Shown here: positions 48,594 through 59,913 of the stretch, piece after piece
Layout of the letters: each line of letters starts with the position of its first letter
How positions within the stretch are numbered: position 1 is the stretch's first letter
Assembly: GCF_001676025.1 (NCBI RefSeq)
Contig: NZ_LZFW01000084.1
Location: 83,197-147,196, forward strand
Length of the DNA: 64,000 nucleotides
Source of the DNA: Vibrio sp. UCD-FRSSP16_30
GTDB taxonomy: Bacteria > Pseudomonadota > Gammaproteobacteria > Enterobacterales > Vibrionaceae
Direction: 5' to 3'
The notes under the pieces: generated by a model
The model's database searches: none
Told to the model about the DNA's origin: nothing
The model's input: only the letters and a program-made list of their open reading frames with translations
Position numbers and translations under genes: made by a program

Positions 48594-49202
48594 ATGGTAT
48601 TAGTAGGCCGTCAAGCACCAGATTTTACAGCAGCAGCTGTACTAGGCAATGGTGAAATCGTTGATAACTTCAACTTTGCAGAATTCACAAAAGGTAAAAA
48701 AGCAGTTGTTTTCTTTTACCCACTAGATTTCACTTTTGTATGTCCTTCTGAGTTGATTGCATTTGATAACCGTCTGCAAGATTTTCAAGACAAAGGCGCA
48801 GAAGTTATTGGTATTTCTATCGATTCTCAATTCTCCCATAACGCATGGCGTAACACTGCTATCGAAGATGGTGGCATTGGTCCAGTTAAGTACCCATTAG
48901 TTGCTGATGTTAAGCACGAAATCTGTAAAGCTTACGATGTTGAGCATCCAGAAGCTGGTGTTGCTTTCCGTGGTTCTTTCCTAATTGACGAAGACGGTCT
49001 AGTTCGTCACCAAGTAGTGAACGATCTTCCACTAGGTCGTAACATTGATGAAATGCTACGCATGGTTGACGCTCTTAACTTCCACCAGAAAAATGGTGAA
49101 GTTTGCCCAGCACAATGGGAAGAAGGCAAAGCAGGTATGGACGCATCTCCAACAGGTGTTGCAGCTTTCCTATCTGAGCACGCTGAAGACCTAAGTAAGT
49201 AA
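48594..49202 (+). CDS. prxC: Peroxiredoxin (AhpC/PrxC type)
   Basis: This is a typical 2-Cys peroxiredoxin that reduces H2O2 and organic peroxides. It has 202 residues. The peroxidatic cysteine is C50 in DFTFVCPSE and the resolving cysteine C171 in GEVCPAQW. An AGGAG Shine-Dalgarno precedes the ATG. No AhpF-like reductase gene is adjacent. Divergence from oxyR suggests OxyR control. A GC-rich terminator follows. Confidence 0.94.
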   Translation: MVLVGRQAPDFTAAAVLGNGEIVDNFNFAEFTKGKKAVVFFYPLDFTFVCPSELIAFDNRLQDFQDKGAEVIGISIDSQFSHNAWRNTAIEDGGIGPVKYPLVADVKHEICKAYDVEHPEAGVAFRGSFLIDEDGLVRHQVVNDLPLGRNIDEMLRMVDALNFHQKNGEVCPAQWEEGKAGMDASPTGVAAFLSEHAEDLSK

Positions 49203-49220
49203 TTTACTAAGATTTAAGTT

Positions 49221-49255
49221 AAGCCGACCAATACCTTGTATTGGTCGGCTTTTTA
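49221..49255 (+). terminator. Terminator after prxC
   Basis: A 13-bp stem (AAGCCGACCAATA with TATTGGTCGGCTT, loop CCTTG) is followed by TTTT. Confidence 0.9.
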
Positions 49256-49310
49256 TTACCCATAAGAAAAGGACTGATATACTCAACAAAACCTTATAAG
49301 AGCCCTAGTT

Positions 49311-50066
49311 ATGTCCTACCAGCTTGAAGTCTGTATTGATAACATCGAATCTTTGCACACGGCAATTCGCGGCGGAGCAACTCGTATAGAACTATGCTCA
49401 TCACTTGCCCTTGGTGGTCTCACCCCAAGTTTTGGCCTGATGACTCAAGCAAAGTTACAGTCTTGCGTTCCAATCTACGCCATGATTAGACCTCGCCAAG
49501 GGGACTTCCTCTATTCAGATCAAGATATTGAAATCATGCTTGCTGATATTAAGGCCGCTAACACAGCCCAACTTGATGGTATTGTGATGGGTTTACTGAC
49601 AAAAGAAGGTCATATTGACTATCAAGCAAGTAAAAAGTTGATTGATGCAGCTCAAGGGATGGGAGTTACGTTTCACCGGGCTATCGATCAATGTAGTGAT
49701 ATTGAACAAGCACTTGAAGAGATTATCGATTTAGGTTGCGAACGGGTTTTAACATCAGGCCAGCAAAGCAATGCGCTATTAGGCGTAGACAAGTTAGCTC
49801 AGATGCAGCAGCAGGCAAAGGGACGCATTCAGATCATGGCTGGAGCGGGTGTTAATGAGCACAATGTTCAAGAGATCATTAAACGTGCTCATATCAAGGA
49901 AGTTCATTTATCAGGAAAAACTAGCCGCTCAAGTAATATGACATACATTCGTAATGAGGCTCAAATGGGATCAGCCAGTACCAGCGACTTTCATATTCCT
50001 GTGACAGGCTTTGAAGCAATACAAAGCGTGCAACATTTGTTGTTAGAACTGGAAAATGAAGCCTAA
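49311..50066 (+). CDS. cutC: CutC family protein
   Basis: This is a 251-residue TIM-barrel protein of the CutC family. It begins YQLEVCIDNIESLHTAIRGG, with the family segments RIELCSSLALGGLTPS, PIYAMIRPRQGDFLYSD and VTFHRAIDQCSD. CutC was named for copper homeostasis in E. coli, but that role is disputed, so the biochemical function is open. It is monocistronic and convergent with phoU, leaving only 3 bp between stop codons and no visible terminator. Confidence 0.93.
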   Translation: MSYQLEVCIDNIESLHTAIRGGATRIELCSSLALGGLTPSFGLMTQAKLQSCVPIYAMIRPRQGDFLYSDQDIEIMLADIKAANTAQLDGIVMGLLTKEGHIDYQASKKLIDAAQGMGVTFHRAIDQCSDIEQALEEIIDLGCERVLTSGQQSNALLGVDKLAQMQQQAKGRIQIMAGAGVNEHNVQEIIKRAHIKEVHLSGKTSRSSNMTYIRNEAQMGSASTSDFHIPVTGFEAIQSVQHLLLELENEA

Positions 50067-50069
50067 TCT

Positions 50070-50771
50070 CTAGTCACTTTCTTTATATTTGTAAATTTCA
50101 TCATCATCTGAATGGCGAATATCTTTGCCTTTCACACAATAAATAATATGTTCACAAATATTTTGGCAGCGATCACCGACTCGTTCGATTGCTCTCGCTG
50201 ACCACATGACTTTTAAAATAGCCGGAATTAACGACGGATCATCCATCATGCTTTTTGTTAATTGACGAATGATATTCTGGTACTCATCATCAACATTATC
50301 ATCCATTTCGTAAACTCGCACCGCAGCATCGGTATCTAATCGAGCAAAGGCGTCTAATACTTGATGCAACATATCAATCGCTAAACGGCAAAGAGGCTCT
50401 AAAGAGTTTTGATAACGAGGATCTGAGCTTTTATTACTCAAAGAAGTTCGCGCAAGACGAGAAGCAACATCACCAATACGCTCAAGCTCAGCAATGGTTT
50501 TAATAATGGTCATTACCAGTCTTAAATCACCGGCTGTAGGTTGACGTCTTGCAATGATTCTGGTGCAAGCTTCATCAATGGTCACTTCCATTTCATTTAC
50601 ATTATGATCTTCAGCAACTACTTTTTTTGCCAGTTCATAGTCTTGCTTAACCAGAGAGCGTAGTGCGTATGCCAACTGTTGTTCGACAAGCCCTCCCATA
50701 GTCAAAACATGACTTCGAATAGCTTCTAGCTCTACGTTATATTGCCCAGAAATATGGCGACCAGTGTGCAT
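50070..50771 (-). CDS. phoU: Phosphate signalling protein PhoU
   Basis: PhoU mediates repression of PhoR by the Pst transporter when phosphate is plentiful. It is a 233-residue all-helical protein with two three-helix PhoU repeats. Family motifs include EDHNVNEMEVTIDEACTRIIARRQP and AIERVGDRCQNICEHIIY. It is the last gene of the phoB-phoR-pstSCAB-phoU block, 14 bp after pstB. Confidence 0.97.
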   Translation of the reverse strand: MHTGRHISGQYNVELEAIRSHVLTMGGLVEQQLAYALRSLVKQDYELAKKVVAEDHNVNEMEVTIDEACTRIIARRQPTAGDLRLVMTIIKTIAELERIGDVASRLARTSLSNKSSDPRYQNSLEPLCRLAIDMLHQVLDAFARLDTDAAVRVYEMDDNVDDEYQNIIRQLTKSMMDDPSLIPAILKVMWSARAIERVGDRCQNICEHIIYCVKGKDIRHSDDDEIYKYKESD

Positions 50772-50785
50772 CTAATTTATTACTC

Positions 50786-51604
50786 CTACCCTATCCGACC
50801 GGTAATATAGTCTTCAGTTTTCTTCTCTTTTGGCGATGTAAATACTGTATCAGTATCTGCGTACTCAACAATACGCCCCATATGGACAAATGCGGTGTAA
50901 TCACTCACTCTGGCGGCTTGTTGCATGTTATGTGTGACGATAACGACAGTATATTTGGTTTTTAAATCGTTAATCAGCTCTTCAATCGTTAATGTCGATA
51001 TCGGATCTAAAGACGATGTCGGTTCATCAAGTAATAATACTTCTGGTTCTATTGCTATGGCTCTGGCGATAACCAGTCGTTGTTGCTGGCCCGCCGCTAA
51101 ATTGACCGCGCTTTCATGCAGACGATTTTTAACTTCATCCCAGAGCCCAGCACCTCGCAAAGCATGTTCACAACAATCATCCAGTACGCGACGGTTTTTA
51201 ATTCCTTGTAAACGCAGCCCAAACACCACGTTCTCATAGACCGTCTTAGGAAAAGGATTCGGCTTTTGAAATACCATTCCTATTCTTCGTCTTAATGCTG
51301 AAACATCAACTTCTTCATCATAAATATCATGACCTAATAAGCTAATACTTCCCTCAATTTTGCACCCTTCAATAAGGTCATTCATACGATTAATCGAACG
51401 CATAATGGTTGATTTTCCGCACCCTGATGGCCCAATAAATGCCGTCACTTTCCCTTTTGGGATTCGCATTGAAATATCATGCAATACCTGCTTTTTGCGA
51501 TAATAAAGATTTAAATTTTTAATCTCTATCGCCGTTTGCTTCTTCGACAGATTTGCCACATCAAGCGGCTTTAGGATATTTATCGTTGCAGAACTAGAAT
51601 ACAT
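50786..51604 (-). CDS. pstB: Phosphate ABC transporter ATPase PstB
   Basis: PstB is the cytoplasmic ATPase of the high-affinity phosphate importer. It has about 272 residues from ATG 51604. Walker A is GPSGCGKST, the Q-loop [17 protein letters not shown] is PstB-specific, the signature is LAAGQQQR (usually LSGGQQQR), and Walker B is [13 protein letters not shown]. The signature variant LAAGQQ is noteworthy. The start overlaps the end of pstA by 11 bp. A TTG at 51613 is an alternative start. Confidence 0.95.
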   Translation of the reverse strand: MYSSSATINILKPLDVANLSKKQTAIEIKNLNLYYRKKQVLHDISMRIPKGKVTAFIGPSGCGKSTIMRSINRMNDLIEGCKIEGSISLLGHDIYDEEVDVSALRRRIGMVFQKPNPFPKTVYENVVFGLRLQGIKNRRVLDDCCEHALRGAGLWDEVKNRLHESAVNLAAGQQQRLVIARAIAIEPEVLLLDEPTSSLDPISTLTIEELINDLKTKYTVVIVTHNMQQAARVSDYTAFVHMGRIVEYADTDTVFTSPKEKKTEDYITGRIG

Positions 51605-53273
51605 GATCGTCAAATCCTAAGTTTCGGTAACTATTGCGTAAAGAGTTTCTGATGCGAATGGCGATTAAATTTAAGCCAATGATCACAGTAACCAGCAACA
51701 TTGAGGTTGCGTAGACTAATGATTTTGCACCTTCTAAGTTTGTAGTTTGGAATCCAGCATCATAAATATGAAAGCCTAAGTGCATAAATTTACGTTCTAA
51801 GTGTATATACGGAAATTGACCATCGATAGGCAGGCTTGGCGCAAGCTTAACCACACCAACTAACATCAGAGGTGCAACTTCACCAGCTGCTCGCGCAACC
51901 GCTAAGATTAATGCCGTAAGCACCGCTGGCATCGCCATGGGCAGAACCACTTTGAAAATAGTTTCCGACTTTGTCGCTCCCAGAGCAAAGGCGCCGTCTC
52001 GAACCGATTTAGGAATACGAGACAAACCATCTTCGATAGTCACCACCACCACTGGCAATGTCAGCATCGCCAATGTTAACGACGCCCATAATAGCCCAGG
52101 GGTGCCGAAAGTGGGCGCAGGAAGGTTGCCCGAATAAAACAGCTCATCAATGCTTCCACCTAAGGTATAAACAAAGAAACCAAGCCCGAATACACCATAA
52201 ATAATCGAAGGAACCCCAGCCAGATTTTGCACCGTAATCCTAATTAATCGAGTTAACCAATTATTATGAGCATACTCATGTAGATATAATCCAGCTAGAA
52301 CACCCAGTGGCATAACAGCAACAGACATGAGTAGCACTAATAAAATGGTGCCAAAAATAGCAGGAAAGACACCACCTTCAGAATTAGACTCTCTAGGTTC
52401 ATCAATAAGAAAATGCGCACCCTGCTTAAACCAATGACCAACCTTATCGAGAACGGTCATTTTATTCGGGTACCAAGCATCTAAGATGGTTGAGAAACTG
52501 ACTCGATGAAGATCATTATTCATGTCTTTCACCACCAGCACTCTCTGCGCTATCTTCTCTTGTGTATCTTCTATCTGTTTCTTAGCGCGATAAAGACGAA
52601 TATTAAGCTGCTTTTTAATCATTGAAAGCTGATCTATTCGCTTATAATCCTGAGAGTTATCTTGCTGCAGTCGATGTAAAACCTTGTCGTTTTTTACTAG
52701 GCTTTCCGCAACTAAGTCCAGTTGATGTTCACGAATGAAATCAATTCTGTCACGATCAGCGCGTGTCTGCTCTAGTAACTTATCAAGTTGTTTTGAGGAA
52801 TTAATAGCGGTTGATTTACCATTGCTTTCATAGCTTATTACACGACCAAAAAACTGACCTCCGCGCTTTCTTTCAATCACAATAAGATCAGCGGCAGCAA
52901 TTGGATCTCCCCAGCGATGCGAAAACTCAGAAATAAACCCACCACCAAAAATATCTCGATTGCCTATTTTGATGACCAATCGTTCCAGTTCAGGCAAAGT
53001 TTGTGTGGACAGTGTTTGTCGTAATTGCGTGGGAATAGACTGACGTTGAGTCGTTGATAACTGCTCTAGAGGTACTTCTTCACGTTGATAAACTTGCCCA
53101 ATCAAAGACTGATGGTTAGCATTTTTCCACTCATAGAGCGTATGCGGCCAAAAGTGAGCCATTCCTTTCCAACCAATGAAAAGTAATACCGTCAATACGG
53201 ACAAAATACTGATGGTTACAGCCATTGAGGTTAGCCATATCCAAGGTTTTCCCGATCTAAACCAATTAATCAC
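51594..53273 (-). CDS. pstA: Phosphate ABC transporter permease PstA, with large N-terminal extension
   Basis: PstA is one of the two membrane subunits of the phosphate importer. At 559 residues it is about twice the size of E. coli PstA (296). The first membrane helix (about 14-34) is followed by about 260 residues that should be periplasmic. These include a strongly predicted coiled coil at about 160-250 ([37 protein letters not shown]). The normal permease core begins near residue 300, with EAA-like loop [21 protein letters not shown] read near [12 protein letters not shown]. This long form is known in vibrios and pseudomonads. Confidence 0.92.
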   Translation of the reverse strand: MINWFRSGKPWIWLTSMAVTISILSVLTVLLFIGWKGMAHFWPHTLYEWKNANHQSLIGQVYQREEVPLEQLSTTQRQSIPTQLRQTLSTQTLPELERLVIKIGNRDIFGGGFISEFSHRWGDPIAAADLIVIERKRGGQFFGRVISYESNGKSTAINSSKQLDKLLEQTRADRDRIDFIREHQLDLVAESLVKNDKVLHRLQQDNSQDYKRIDQLSMIKKQLNIRLYRAKKQIEDTQEKIAQRVLVVKDMNNDLHRVSFSTILDAWYPNKMTVLDKVGHWFKQGAHFLIDEPRESNSEGGVFPAIFGTILLVLLMSVAVMPLGVLAGLYLHEYAHNNWLTRLIRITVQNLAGVPSIIYGVFGLGFFVYTLGGSIDELFYSGNLPAPTFGTPGLLWASLTLAMLTLPVVVVTIEDGLSRIPKSVRDGAFALGATKSETIFKVVLPMAMPAVLTALILAVARAAGEVAPLMLVGVVKLAPSLPIDGQFPYIHLERKFMHLGFHIYDAGFQTTNLEGAKSLVYATSMLLVTVIIGLNLIAIRIRNSLRNSYRNLGFDDHVF

Positions 53274-53287
53274 TCAGTTATTCCTGC

Positions 53288-55480
53288 CTATAAAGATCGA
53301 TATTTATCACGAAGACGCTGACGAACACTTTCACCGACACTGTTCACAATAAAAGTGAATAAAAACAATATTAATGCAGATAAAAACAGTAAACGATAAT
53401 GAGAACTTCCCACTTTAGACTCTGGTAATTCAGTGGCAATGGTTGCGGTTAATGAACGTAGACCTTCAAACACATTCCAGTCTGTGATTGGAGTATTACC
53501 CGTTGCAGTAAGTACAATCATCGTCTCCCCCATTGCTCGACCTAAACCCAGCATTATTGCTGAGATAATCCCAGGACTTGCAGTAAGCAGTACAACCCGA
53601 GTTAAGGTTTGCCATTCTGTAGCACCAAGCGCTAATGCGCCATTAGACAAATGTTTGGGTACAGAATAAATCGCATCTTCAGCAATAGTAAAAATAGTTG
53701 GAATAACGGCAAAGCCCATCGCAATACCAACCACCAAGCTATTGCGCTGTTGATAATCCCAGCCTTTGTCAGCTAAAAAGTAGATCAAACCATGATCAAA
53801 AATCATTTTATCAAGATAAGGCGCAAACTGAAAAATAGACCACCATACAATGGTAATCACCGGCAATAAGGTCACTAAGTGCAACCCTTTAGGTACTTGT
53901 GATTTAACGCTTGTCGGAAATAGCGCCCATATACCGCCACAAAGCAAAGCCGTAAATGGAATCACTATAATACTGAGCATAAAGGCGAGTAGGTTTTGTT
54001 CCATAATTGGCGCAAGCCAAATCGCAGCTACAAAGCCAATAACCAATGTTGGCAGAGCTTCCATCAATTCAATGGTCGGCTTAATGGTGTTACGCATCTT
54101 TGTCGACATAAAACTTGCGGTATAAACGGCGCCTAACACCGCAATTGGAATAGAAAAAAGCATCGCATAAATAGCCGCTTTTAATGTCCCAAACACCAAA
54201 GGCACTAAGCTAAACTTGGGTTCGACATCCTGCGCTGTCGCGGATGTTTGCCAAACATAATCTGGCTCAGAATAGCCTTCATATTGTACTTTCTGAGTTA
54301 ACTCTTTTAATGATATTTCTGGATGTGGCGAATCAATATCAAATCTAACGATCTTGTTATCATAGATATTCATTAGGTAACGATCGTTTTGCGACAAACT
54401 CGTTAATAACGGGACTTTTTGATCGGTGATCTTAAGAATTGAATCTGCACGAGTGGCATAAAATAGGCTGTGCGTCCCATCTTCTTCTATTGCCCAAAAA
54501 CCTTTCTTTGTATGCTCAGGGATCAGATTAACCACATTGGAGTGAGTACTATATTTACGCGCTGTGCGTAAACGGCGTTCATTTTGAAAAGAGATAAACC
54601 AAAACTCTATCTCACTTTTTGAGTTAGAGACAATGGCGCTTTTATCCCCATTAAGAAAACTAAAGATTTGCTTTGAATTACTCTCAATATTTTCATTATT
54701 TTTAAAGAATAATGAAAAATCATCAGCAACTGAACGGCGAGAAAAAATAGTCGCTGATTCACTATCAAGCACCACGACATATAAACCGTTCTCAGTGACA
54801 AATACACCTGAGATATCTTTAAATGTTGTGGGTAATGTAGTGATTTGTTGCGAATAGGCTTTCCCTGAAGATGGCGTAGCATCTAACACTTCAACCTTAC
54901 TCTTGCTAGCACGTATTATCACAGCGCCATCTTGCAACAATGTAAAACCAAGATGCTCGGTCTTAAAATCCGCCTGAGTAAAGCTTAAATCTGCTAGTGA
55001 ATTATTGACTCTAAGGTTTGGTGTATAGACTTTTCTCGTCTTGGAGTGAGATACGATAAACTCAGGCATCACCACCTTTATCTTGCCCTTAGCATTGATC
55101 ATTGCCACCCAAGGGTGAGGTGTATTAGTGGCAATCGCTACCGGATCTTTTTGCATGAGTGCTTTGTTAATGACCGCAAAATCATCATCCAGCGCAAAGT
55201 AAATCACCTCACCTTTATTATTGATAGCAATACCATTATTGCCGGTATTATCAATCTTAGTGTTAATGAACGATCCGCCATCAATAGGCAAATGATACTC
55301 AGTTTGCTGATAAGTCGAGGAGCTAAAGATTGGCAGAGTTTCGATAAAGAAATAAATAAGGATGCCAAATAATCCGACCAACATACCTAAGCCACTCGCT
55401 CTCACAAGTACAGCAATCAGCTTATCTTTGACCAAGCGAGAACGATTAGTCTCTTTTAATAGTGATGTGGCCTTATTCAT
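53288..55480 (-). CDS. pstC: Phosphate ABC transporter permease PstC, with large periplasmic domain
   Basis: PstC pairs with PstA to form the phosphate channel. At 730 residues it is more than twice the E. coli size (319). One helix at about 22-47 is followed by a region of about 370 residues rich in short beta strands with repeated polar turns (for example FLNGDKSAIVSNSKSEIEFW and GFWAIEEDGTHSLFYAT), resembling a beta-propeller. The permease core starts near residue 420 (VPLVFGTLKAAIYAMLFSIP), with the EAA loop GALALGATEWQTLTRVVL. A 210-bp gap separates it from pstS. Confidence 0.92.
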   Translation of the reverse strand: MNKATSLLKETNRSRLVKDKLIAVLVRASGLGMLVGLFGILIYFFIETLPIFSSSTYQQTEYHLPIDGGSFINTKIDNTGNNGIAINNKGEVIYFALDDDFAVINKALMQKDPVAIATNTPHPWVAMINAKGKIKVVMPEFIVSHSKTRKVYTPNLRVNNSLADLSFTQADFKTEHLGFTLLQDGAVIIRASKSKVEVLDATPSSGKAYSQQITTLPTTFKDISGVFVTENGLYVVVLDSESATIFSRRSVADDFSLFFKNNENIESNSKQIFSFLNGDKSAIVSNSKSEIEFWFISFQNERRLRTARKYSTHSNVVNLIPEHTKKGFWAIEEDGTHSLFYATRADSILKITDQKVPLLTSLSQNDRYLMNIYDNKIVRFDIDSPHPEISLKELTQKVQYEGYSEPDYVWQTSATAQDVEPKFSLVPLVFGTLKAAIYAMLFSIPIAVLGAVYTASFMSTKMRNTIKPTIELMEALPTLVIGFVAAIWLAPIMEQNLLAFMLSIIVIPFTALLCGGIWALFPTSVKSQVPKGLHLVTLLPVITIVWWSIFQFAPYLDKMIFDHGLIYFLADKGWDYQQRNSLVVGIAMGFAVIPTIFTIAEDAIYSVPKHLSNGALALGATEWQTLTRVVLLTASPGIISAIMLGLGRAMGETMIVLTATGNTPITDWNVFEGLRSLTATIATELPESKVGSSHYRLLFLSALILFLFTFIVNSVGESVRQRLRDKYRSL

Positions 55481-55690
55481 TTATTCTGATTTTCTCTGAT
55501 CTGGAGACTGTAACTTAAGTCTTTGATATCTCAATTACGTAAATGTGTATCGACATCAAATACATATTGGAACCTAACAAGTGACACATTTCACTCTGGC
55601 TGTAATTCTACGCTTTGAACTCACTAGTCACTATCATTCACCTTTAGAGGCGGAGTTAGCGCTGTATTCGTGCTAGTGGTTATCCTCTGT

Positions 55691-56644
55691 TTATAATTTC
55701 AAGTCAACTTTAGCCAGTTCCTTTTTTGCAAAGTCACTTGAAATAGGAATATAACCTTCACGCGCAACGGTATTTTGTCCCTGCTTAGAGTATATGTAAC
55801 GAATAAACTCACGCTGCTTACGAGGTAAAGCTCGATTTGGTTGTTTATTCACATACAGATAAAGTTTCCGACTAAGAGGATACTTACCACTGATGATATT
55901 TTTAGGTGTTGGGAAAATATAATGATCATCATACTGCGCAATAGGTACTAAGCGTGTACCGATAGCTTTAGAAGCTACACCAGAATAACCAATAGATGAA
56001 GCTGATGAAGCAACGCCCTGCACGACAGAGGTAGCTCCTAGCAACTCGTTGACTGAGCTATCAAAATCTCCACCGCAAAGTACTTTATTCTTAAACACAC
56101 CATAAGTGCCCGAAACGGGGTTTCGCCCAAACTTCTGAATTTTCAATCGGCCCCAAGGTTGTAAAATACCCAGATCGCTCCATGTATCGATATGCCTAGG
56201 CATACCACAGAAGTAAGTTACCGAAAAAATGGCATCTAACTCAACAAAGTTCAGCCCTTTGATCGGGTTATCTTGATGAACAAACACTCCCAAAGCATCC
56301 AGAGCAACCACGAGTTCAGTCGGCGCATAGCCATATTCACGTTCAAATGCGATAATTTCGCCAGGCTGCATTTTTCGACTCATAGAACCAAACTGAGCAG
56401 TACCTTCGGTTAAAGCCGGCACTGCTGTCGAGCTGCCAGATGCCTGAACTTGAACATTGACACTAGGATAGAGCGTAGAAAATTCTTCAGCCCACGCACT
56501 GACAATACCCGCCAAAGAATCCGAGCCAACCGAGGATAAGTTTCCAGAAATCCCCTGTACAACTTGATAGTTTGGTAGTGATGATGAGCGGCTAAAAAAT
56601 GAAGCAAACAGCATAAGAAGAACCGCTAATTGCAACTTTCTCAC
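55691..56644 (-). CDS. pstS: Phosphate-binding protein PstS family
   Basis: This is a periplasmic phosphate-binding protein of 317 residues with an N-terminal signal peptide ([20 protein letters not shown]). Phosphate contacts are expected in VGSDSLAG and QASGSSTAV. The later [10 protein letters not shown] and GYSGVAS segments are family motifs. It is shorter than the E. coli PstS. Its start overlaps the phoR stop by 4 bp (ATGA), so sensor kinase and binding protein are translationally coupled. Confidence 0.9.
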   Translation of the reverse strand: MRKLQLAVLLMLFASFFSRSSSLPNYQVVQGISGNLSSVGSDSLAGIVSAWAEEFSTLYPSVNVQVQASGSSTAVPALTEGTAQFGSMSRKMQPGEIIAFEREYGYAPTELVVALDALGVFVHQDNPIKGLNFVELDAIFSVTYFCGMPRHIDTWSDLGILQPWGRLKIQKFGRNPVSGTYGVFKNKVLCGGDFDSSVNELLGATSVVQGVASSASSIGYSGVASKAIGTRLVPIAQYDDHYIFPTPKNIISGKYPLSRKLYLYVNKQPNRALPRKQREFIRYIYSKQGQNTVAREGYIPISSDFAKKELAKVDLKL

Positions 56645-57954
56645 TGGACTAATGGCTCCCTTGTAACCAGACGTTTTGGTAACACAAACGCAAATCGACT
56701 GCCCTTACCCACTTCACTTTGTATTTCCAACTGTGAGTCGTGGTGACTTAGAGTATGTTTAACGATAGCAAGCCCTAAACCACTGCCACCGGTCTCTCTT
56801 GAACGATCTTTATCAACTCGATAGAAACGTTCAGTCAAGCGATGTAGATGCTGAGGTTCAATGCCCTCACCAGTATCAATCACTTCTAAAAGTGCGCCTT
56901 GCGCAGTTTCGCGCCAGTCGACATTTATTTGCGAACCTGCTGGCGTGTATTTAACTGCGTTATACACCAAATTAGAAATAGCACTGCGCAGTTGGTCATT
57001 ATCACCTAGCACTTTTAATGATGAATCAACAGTAAAGTTTAGCTTGTGCTCATTGCTGCCACTTAAAGCTTGAGCTTCTTTTTCTAAAAGCTGCAGCATA
57101 TTAGGCACATCAACAATATCATCACCCGGCGCCATTGGAGCAGCTTCAATTTTTGATAGTGTTAGCAGTTGATTGACCAAACTGTTCATTCGGTTAAGCT
57201 GCTCAGTCATTACCCCATGCGCTTTTGGCCACATAGGACCTATGAGCATATCGGGATCGGCTGTCATTTCTAAATAGCCTTGCAACACCGTCATTGGCGT
57301 GCGTAATTCATGCGAGACATTGGCAAAAAAGTTACGGCGCATGCCTTCTAAAGTTTTAAGCTGTGATACATCACGCACCACCATAAGATGCTCGCCATCG
57401 GTATATGGCACAATACGTAACTCAAGAATTCGCTCAACATTAAGTGGCGAACGTATCTCTAAAGGCTCTGAGAAATTATTTTTATTCAAATACTTAATAA
57501 AATCAGGAGTGCGCAATAAATTGGTGATCGGTAACTCGGAGTCTTCAGGCCAGCGAAACCCTAGCAACTGCTGTGCTAATCGGTTACACCATACAATATT
57601 GCCTTCATCACGAAACACCACTACCGCATCAGGAAGGGATTCTGCACCATTTCTAAATCGACGAATTAATCCGGTAAGCTCTTTTCTTTTACGACGCTGA
57701 CGCTGCTGTAATCGATACATACCGTTAAATAACGGCTCCCAATTACCCGAGCTTGATGGTGGGGAAAGACGCTTATCATTCCACAGCCATTGCGAGAAGC
57801 GGATCTGATTATGCAGGTGCCATCCTAACTGCAACATAGTCGCAATCAACAGCATCCATGGCATGTAACCTACAAACCATCCAAGTAAAACCCAAGGGGT
57901 ATAAAAAAAAGCCAGCTCTAAAGCCAGCTTTTTCCATGTTAGTTTTTCTACCAT
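56641..57954 (-). CDS. phoR: Phosphate regulon sensor kinase PhoR
   Basis: PhoR phosphorylates PhoB under phosphate limitation. It has 437 residues. Two N-terminal membrane helices (about 12-29 and 31-46) precede a PAS domain ([18 protein letters not shown]), then HisKA with the phospho-acceptor H215 in [12 protein letters not shown], and HATPase with [15 protein letters not shown] and [12 protein letters not shown]. As in E. coli, it has no real periplasmic sensor domain, so signalling is through Pst/PhoU. It follows phoB by 37 bp. Confidence 0.97.
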   Translation of the reverse strand: MVEKLTWKKLALELAFFYTPWVLLGWFVGYMPWMLLIATMLQLGWHLHNQIRFSQWLWNDKRLSPPSSSGNWEPLFNGMYRLQQRQRRKRKELTGLIRRFRNGAESLPDAVVVFRDEGNIVWCNRLAQQLLGFRWPEDSELPITNLLRTPDFIKYLNKNNFSEPLEIRSPLNVERILELRIVPYTDGEHLMVVRDVSQLKTLEGMRRNFFANVSHELRTPMTVLQGYLEMTADPDMLIGPMWPKAHGVMTEQLNRMNSLVNQLLTLSKIEAAPMAPGDDIVDVPNMLQLLEKEAQALSGSNEHKLNFTVDSSLKVLGDNDQLRSAISNLVYNAVKYTPAGSQINVDWRETAQGALLEVIDTGEGIEPQHLHRLTERFYRVDKDRSRETGGSGLGLAIVKHTLSHHDSQLEIQSEVGKGSRFAFVLPKRLVTREPLVQ

Positions 57955-57991
57955 CTAATGGCGTACTCCAGAATTCGACTAAGCCGGCTGG

Positions 57992-58681
57992 TTAGGCTTT
58001 AGTTGAGAATCGATAGCCTGCACCACGTACAGTCTGAACTAATTTATGATGCTCAGTCGCTTCTAACGCTTTACGCAAGCGACGGATATGTACATCAACA
58101 GTACGATCTTCTACATAAACATTAGTGCCCCAAACATGATTTAGCAGTTGCTCACGGCTATAAACACGCTCTTGGTGAGTCATGAAGAAGTGTAACATTT
58201 TAAACTCAGTTGGACCCATTTCCAGTGCTTGATCATGCGCTGTAACACGGTGAGAAACAGGATCTAGGCGCAAGCCTCTAACGTCAATCGCTTCTTCTGT
58301 TGAAGTCGGAGAAGCGCGGCGAATTACGGCTTTGAGACGTGCAACTAACTCTTTTGGAGAAAATGGTTTGGTAATGTAGTCATCAGCGCCTACTTCAAGC
58401 CCCTTAACTTTATCTTCTTCTTCACCTCTAGCGGTAAGCATTACCACTGGGATATTACGGGTCATTTCTTCGCGCTTTAGATGTTTGATGAAGTTGATCC
58501 CTGTGCCACCAGGTAACATCCAATCTAACAGAATAAGATCTGGAAAAGGTTCTTTAAGCATGCTTATCGCAGTGTCATAGTCTTCAGCTTCTACGGTTTC
58601 ATAACCTTTCTGTTCTAAAACAAAACAAAGCATCTCGCGAATCGGAGCCTCATCCTCTACTACTAGGATTCTTCTAGACAT
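57992..58681 (-). CDS. phoB: Phosphate regulon response regulator PhoB
   Basis: PhoB is an OmpR-family response regulator of 229 residues. The receiver domain has the acidic pair E9/D10 and the phospho-acceptor D53 ([11 protein letters not shown]), with K105 near ITKPFSP. The C-terminal winged helix includes [31 protein letters not shown]. It is first in phoBR and continues into pst-phoU on the same strand. A Pho-box-like site upstream suggests autoregulation. Confidence 0.97.
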   Translation of the reverse strand: MSRRILVVEDEAPIREMLCFVLEQKGYETVEAEDYDTAISMLKEPFPDLILLDWMLPGGTGINFIKHLKREEMTRNIPVVMLTARGEEEDKVKGLEVGADDYITKPFSPKELVARLKAVIRRASPTSTEEAIDVRGLRLDPVSHRVTAHDQALEMGPTEFKMLHFFMTHQERVYSREQLLNHVWGTNVYVEDRTVDVHIRRLRKALEATEHHKLVQTVRGAGYRFSTKA

Positions 58682-58730
58682 CTTTTCTCATAACCTCGAC
58701 TATTCGTAAACTGCGCACATTATCCTGCTA

Positions 58731-58752
58731 AATTATGACACTTTTGTGTCGA
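58731..58752 (-). promoter_or_regulatory. Possible Pho box upstream of phoB
   Basis: On the minus strand, TCGACACAAAA followed by GTGTCATAATT resembles two 11-bp PhoB half-sites: the second matches CTGTCATAAAT at about 9 of 11, the first only at about 6. It lies 50-71 bp before the phoB start, a suitable place for autoactivation. Confidence 0.45.
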
Positions 58753-58864
58753 TTGAAAATAAAAAATCATAATAAATTCATGATGCAACACAAATATTGT
58801 ATTAGGCACTAATACAATCCATCCTTTATGATTAGGCTTTCCCGTCGCAATACAGAGACACAAC

Positions 58865-59773
58865 ATGTGGTTTAAAAACTGTCTAGTCTATCGCTTCAAC
58901 CGTGAAGTAGATATTCAAACCGAAACATTAGAGAAGCAACTACAAGAATTTCAATTCAAACCTTGTGGCAGCCAAGATAAACAAAAATTTGGTTGGTCTT
59001 ACGCAATGCCCGGTCAAGATCAATTGCTAAGTCATGTCGCGCAAAATCGCATTTTGTTGTGTGCTAAAAAAGAAGAGAAACTCATTCCGGCTTCTGTGGT
59101 TAATGATGCTGTTTCAAATAAAGTCGATTTACTGGAAGAAAAAGAAAGTCGTCGTCTTAAGAAAACAGAGCGCGATACCATTAAAGATGAAGTTCTGATG
59201 GATCTTCTTCCTCGCGCTTTTACTCGTAGCCAACTAACCTATTTATTGGTCTCTTTAGAAGACGGCGTGATTATTGTTGATGCGGCTAGCTCGAAAAAAG
59301 CAGAAGATGCTTTAGCACTGCTACGCAAAACCATTGGTAGCTTACCTGTCGTCCCTGCTCTGCCTGAAAAACCAGTTGAAGCAACACTAACTGAATGGGT
59401 AAAAGGTGATTCTCAACCAAATGGTTTTGAAATCCTTGCTGAAGCCGAATTAAAATCAGCGCTAGAAGATGGCGGCATCATTCGTTGTAAGCAACAAGAC
59501 TTACAAAGCGAAGAAATCCTTAATCATATTGAAGCCAATAAATTCGTCACCAAACTTGCTCTTAACTGGCAAGATCGCGTTGAGTTTGTTGTGGCAGATG
59601 ACGCAAGCTTAAAGCGCATCAAGTTTGGCGAAGAAGTAAAAGATCAGAACGAAGATATTCCTCGCGAAGATAAAGCGGCACGTTTTGATGCTGACTTTTC
59701 ACTAATGAGCAGCGAATTACTCGCTTTAGTTGGTCATTTGCATACTGAGCTAGGTGGTTTAGAGCAAAATTAA
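58865..59773 (+). CDS. rdgC: Recombination-associated protein RdgC
   Basis: RdgC forms a ring that binds double-stranded DNA and restrains RecA-mediated recombination. It is 302 residues, the usual length. The N-terminus is [57 protein letters not shown] and [15 protein letters not shown] are diagnostic family segments. It is divergent from phoB, and trhP follows after 140 bp. Confidence 0.96.
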   Translation: MWFKNCLVYRFNREVDIQTETLEKQLQEFQFKPCGSQDKQKFGWSYAMPGQDQLLSHVAQNRILLCAKKEEKLIPASVVNDAVSNKVDLLEEKESRRLKKTERDTIKDEVLMDLLPRAFTRSQLTYLLVSLEDGVIIVDAASSKKAEDALALLRKTIGSLPVVPALPEKPVEATLTEWVKGDSQPNGFEILAEAELKSALEDGGIIRCKQQDLQSEEILNHIEANKFVTKLALNWQDRVEFVVADDASLKRIKFGEEVKDQNEDIPREDKAARFDADFSLMSSELLALVGHLHTELGGLEQN

Positions 59774-59913
59774 TCTAATTTGCTTTTACAATGTGTGACA
59801 TCTGTATATTTTTAGTGGCGATTTTTGCGACAATCCCGTAAAATTCGCCCTCCTTATATCTCGCGACACGGTGGCGAGGTCCTGACTTGAAATCAGAAAT
59901 AGAGTATACAGAT

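Noticed and set aside
55481..55690. Pho box in the pstS-pstC gap
   Set aside because: The best match (around GTGTCACTTGT on the minus strand) agrees at only about 6 of 11 positions in each half.
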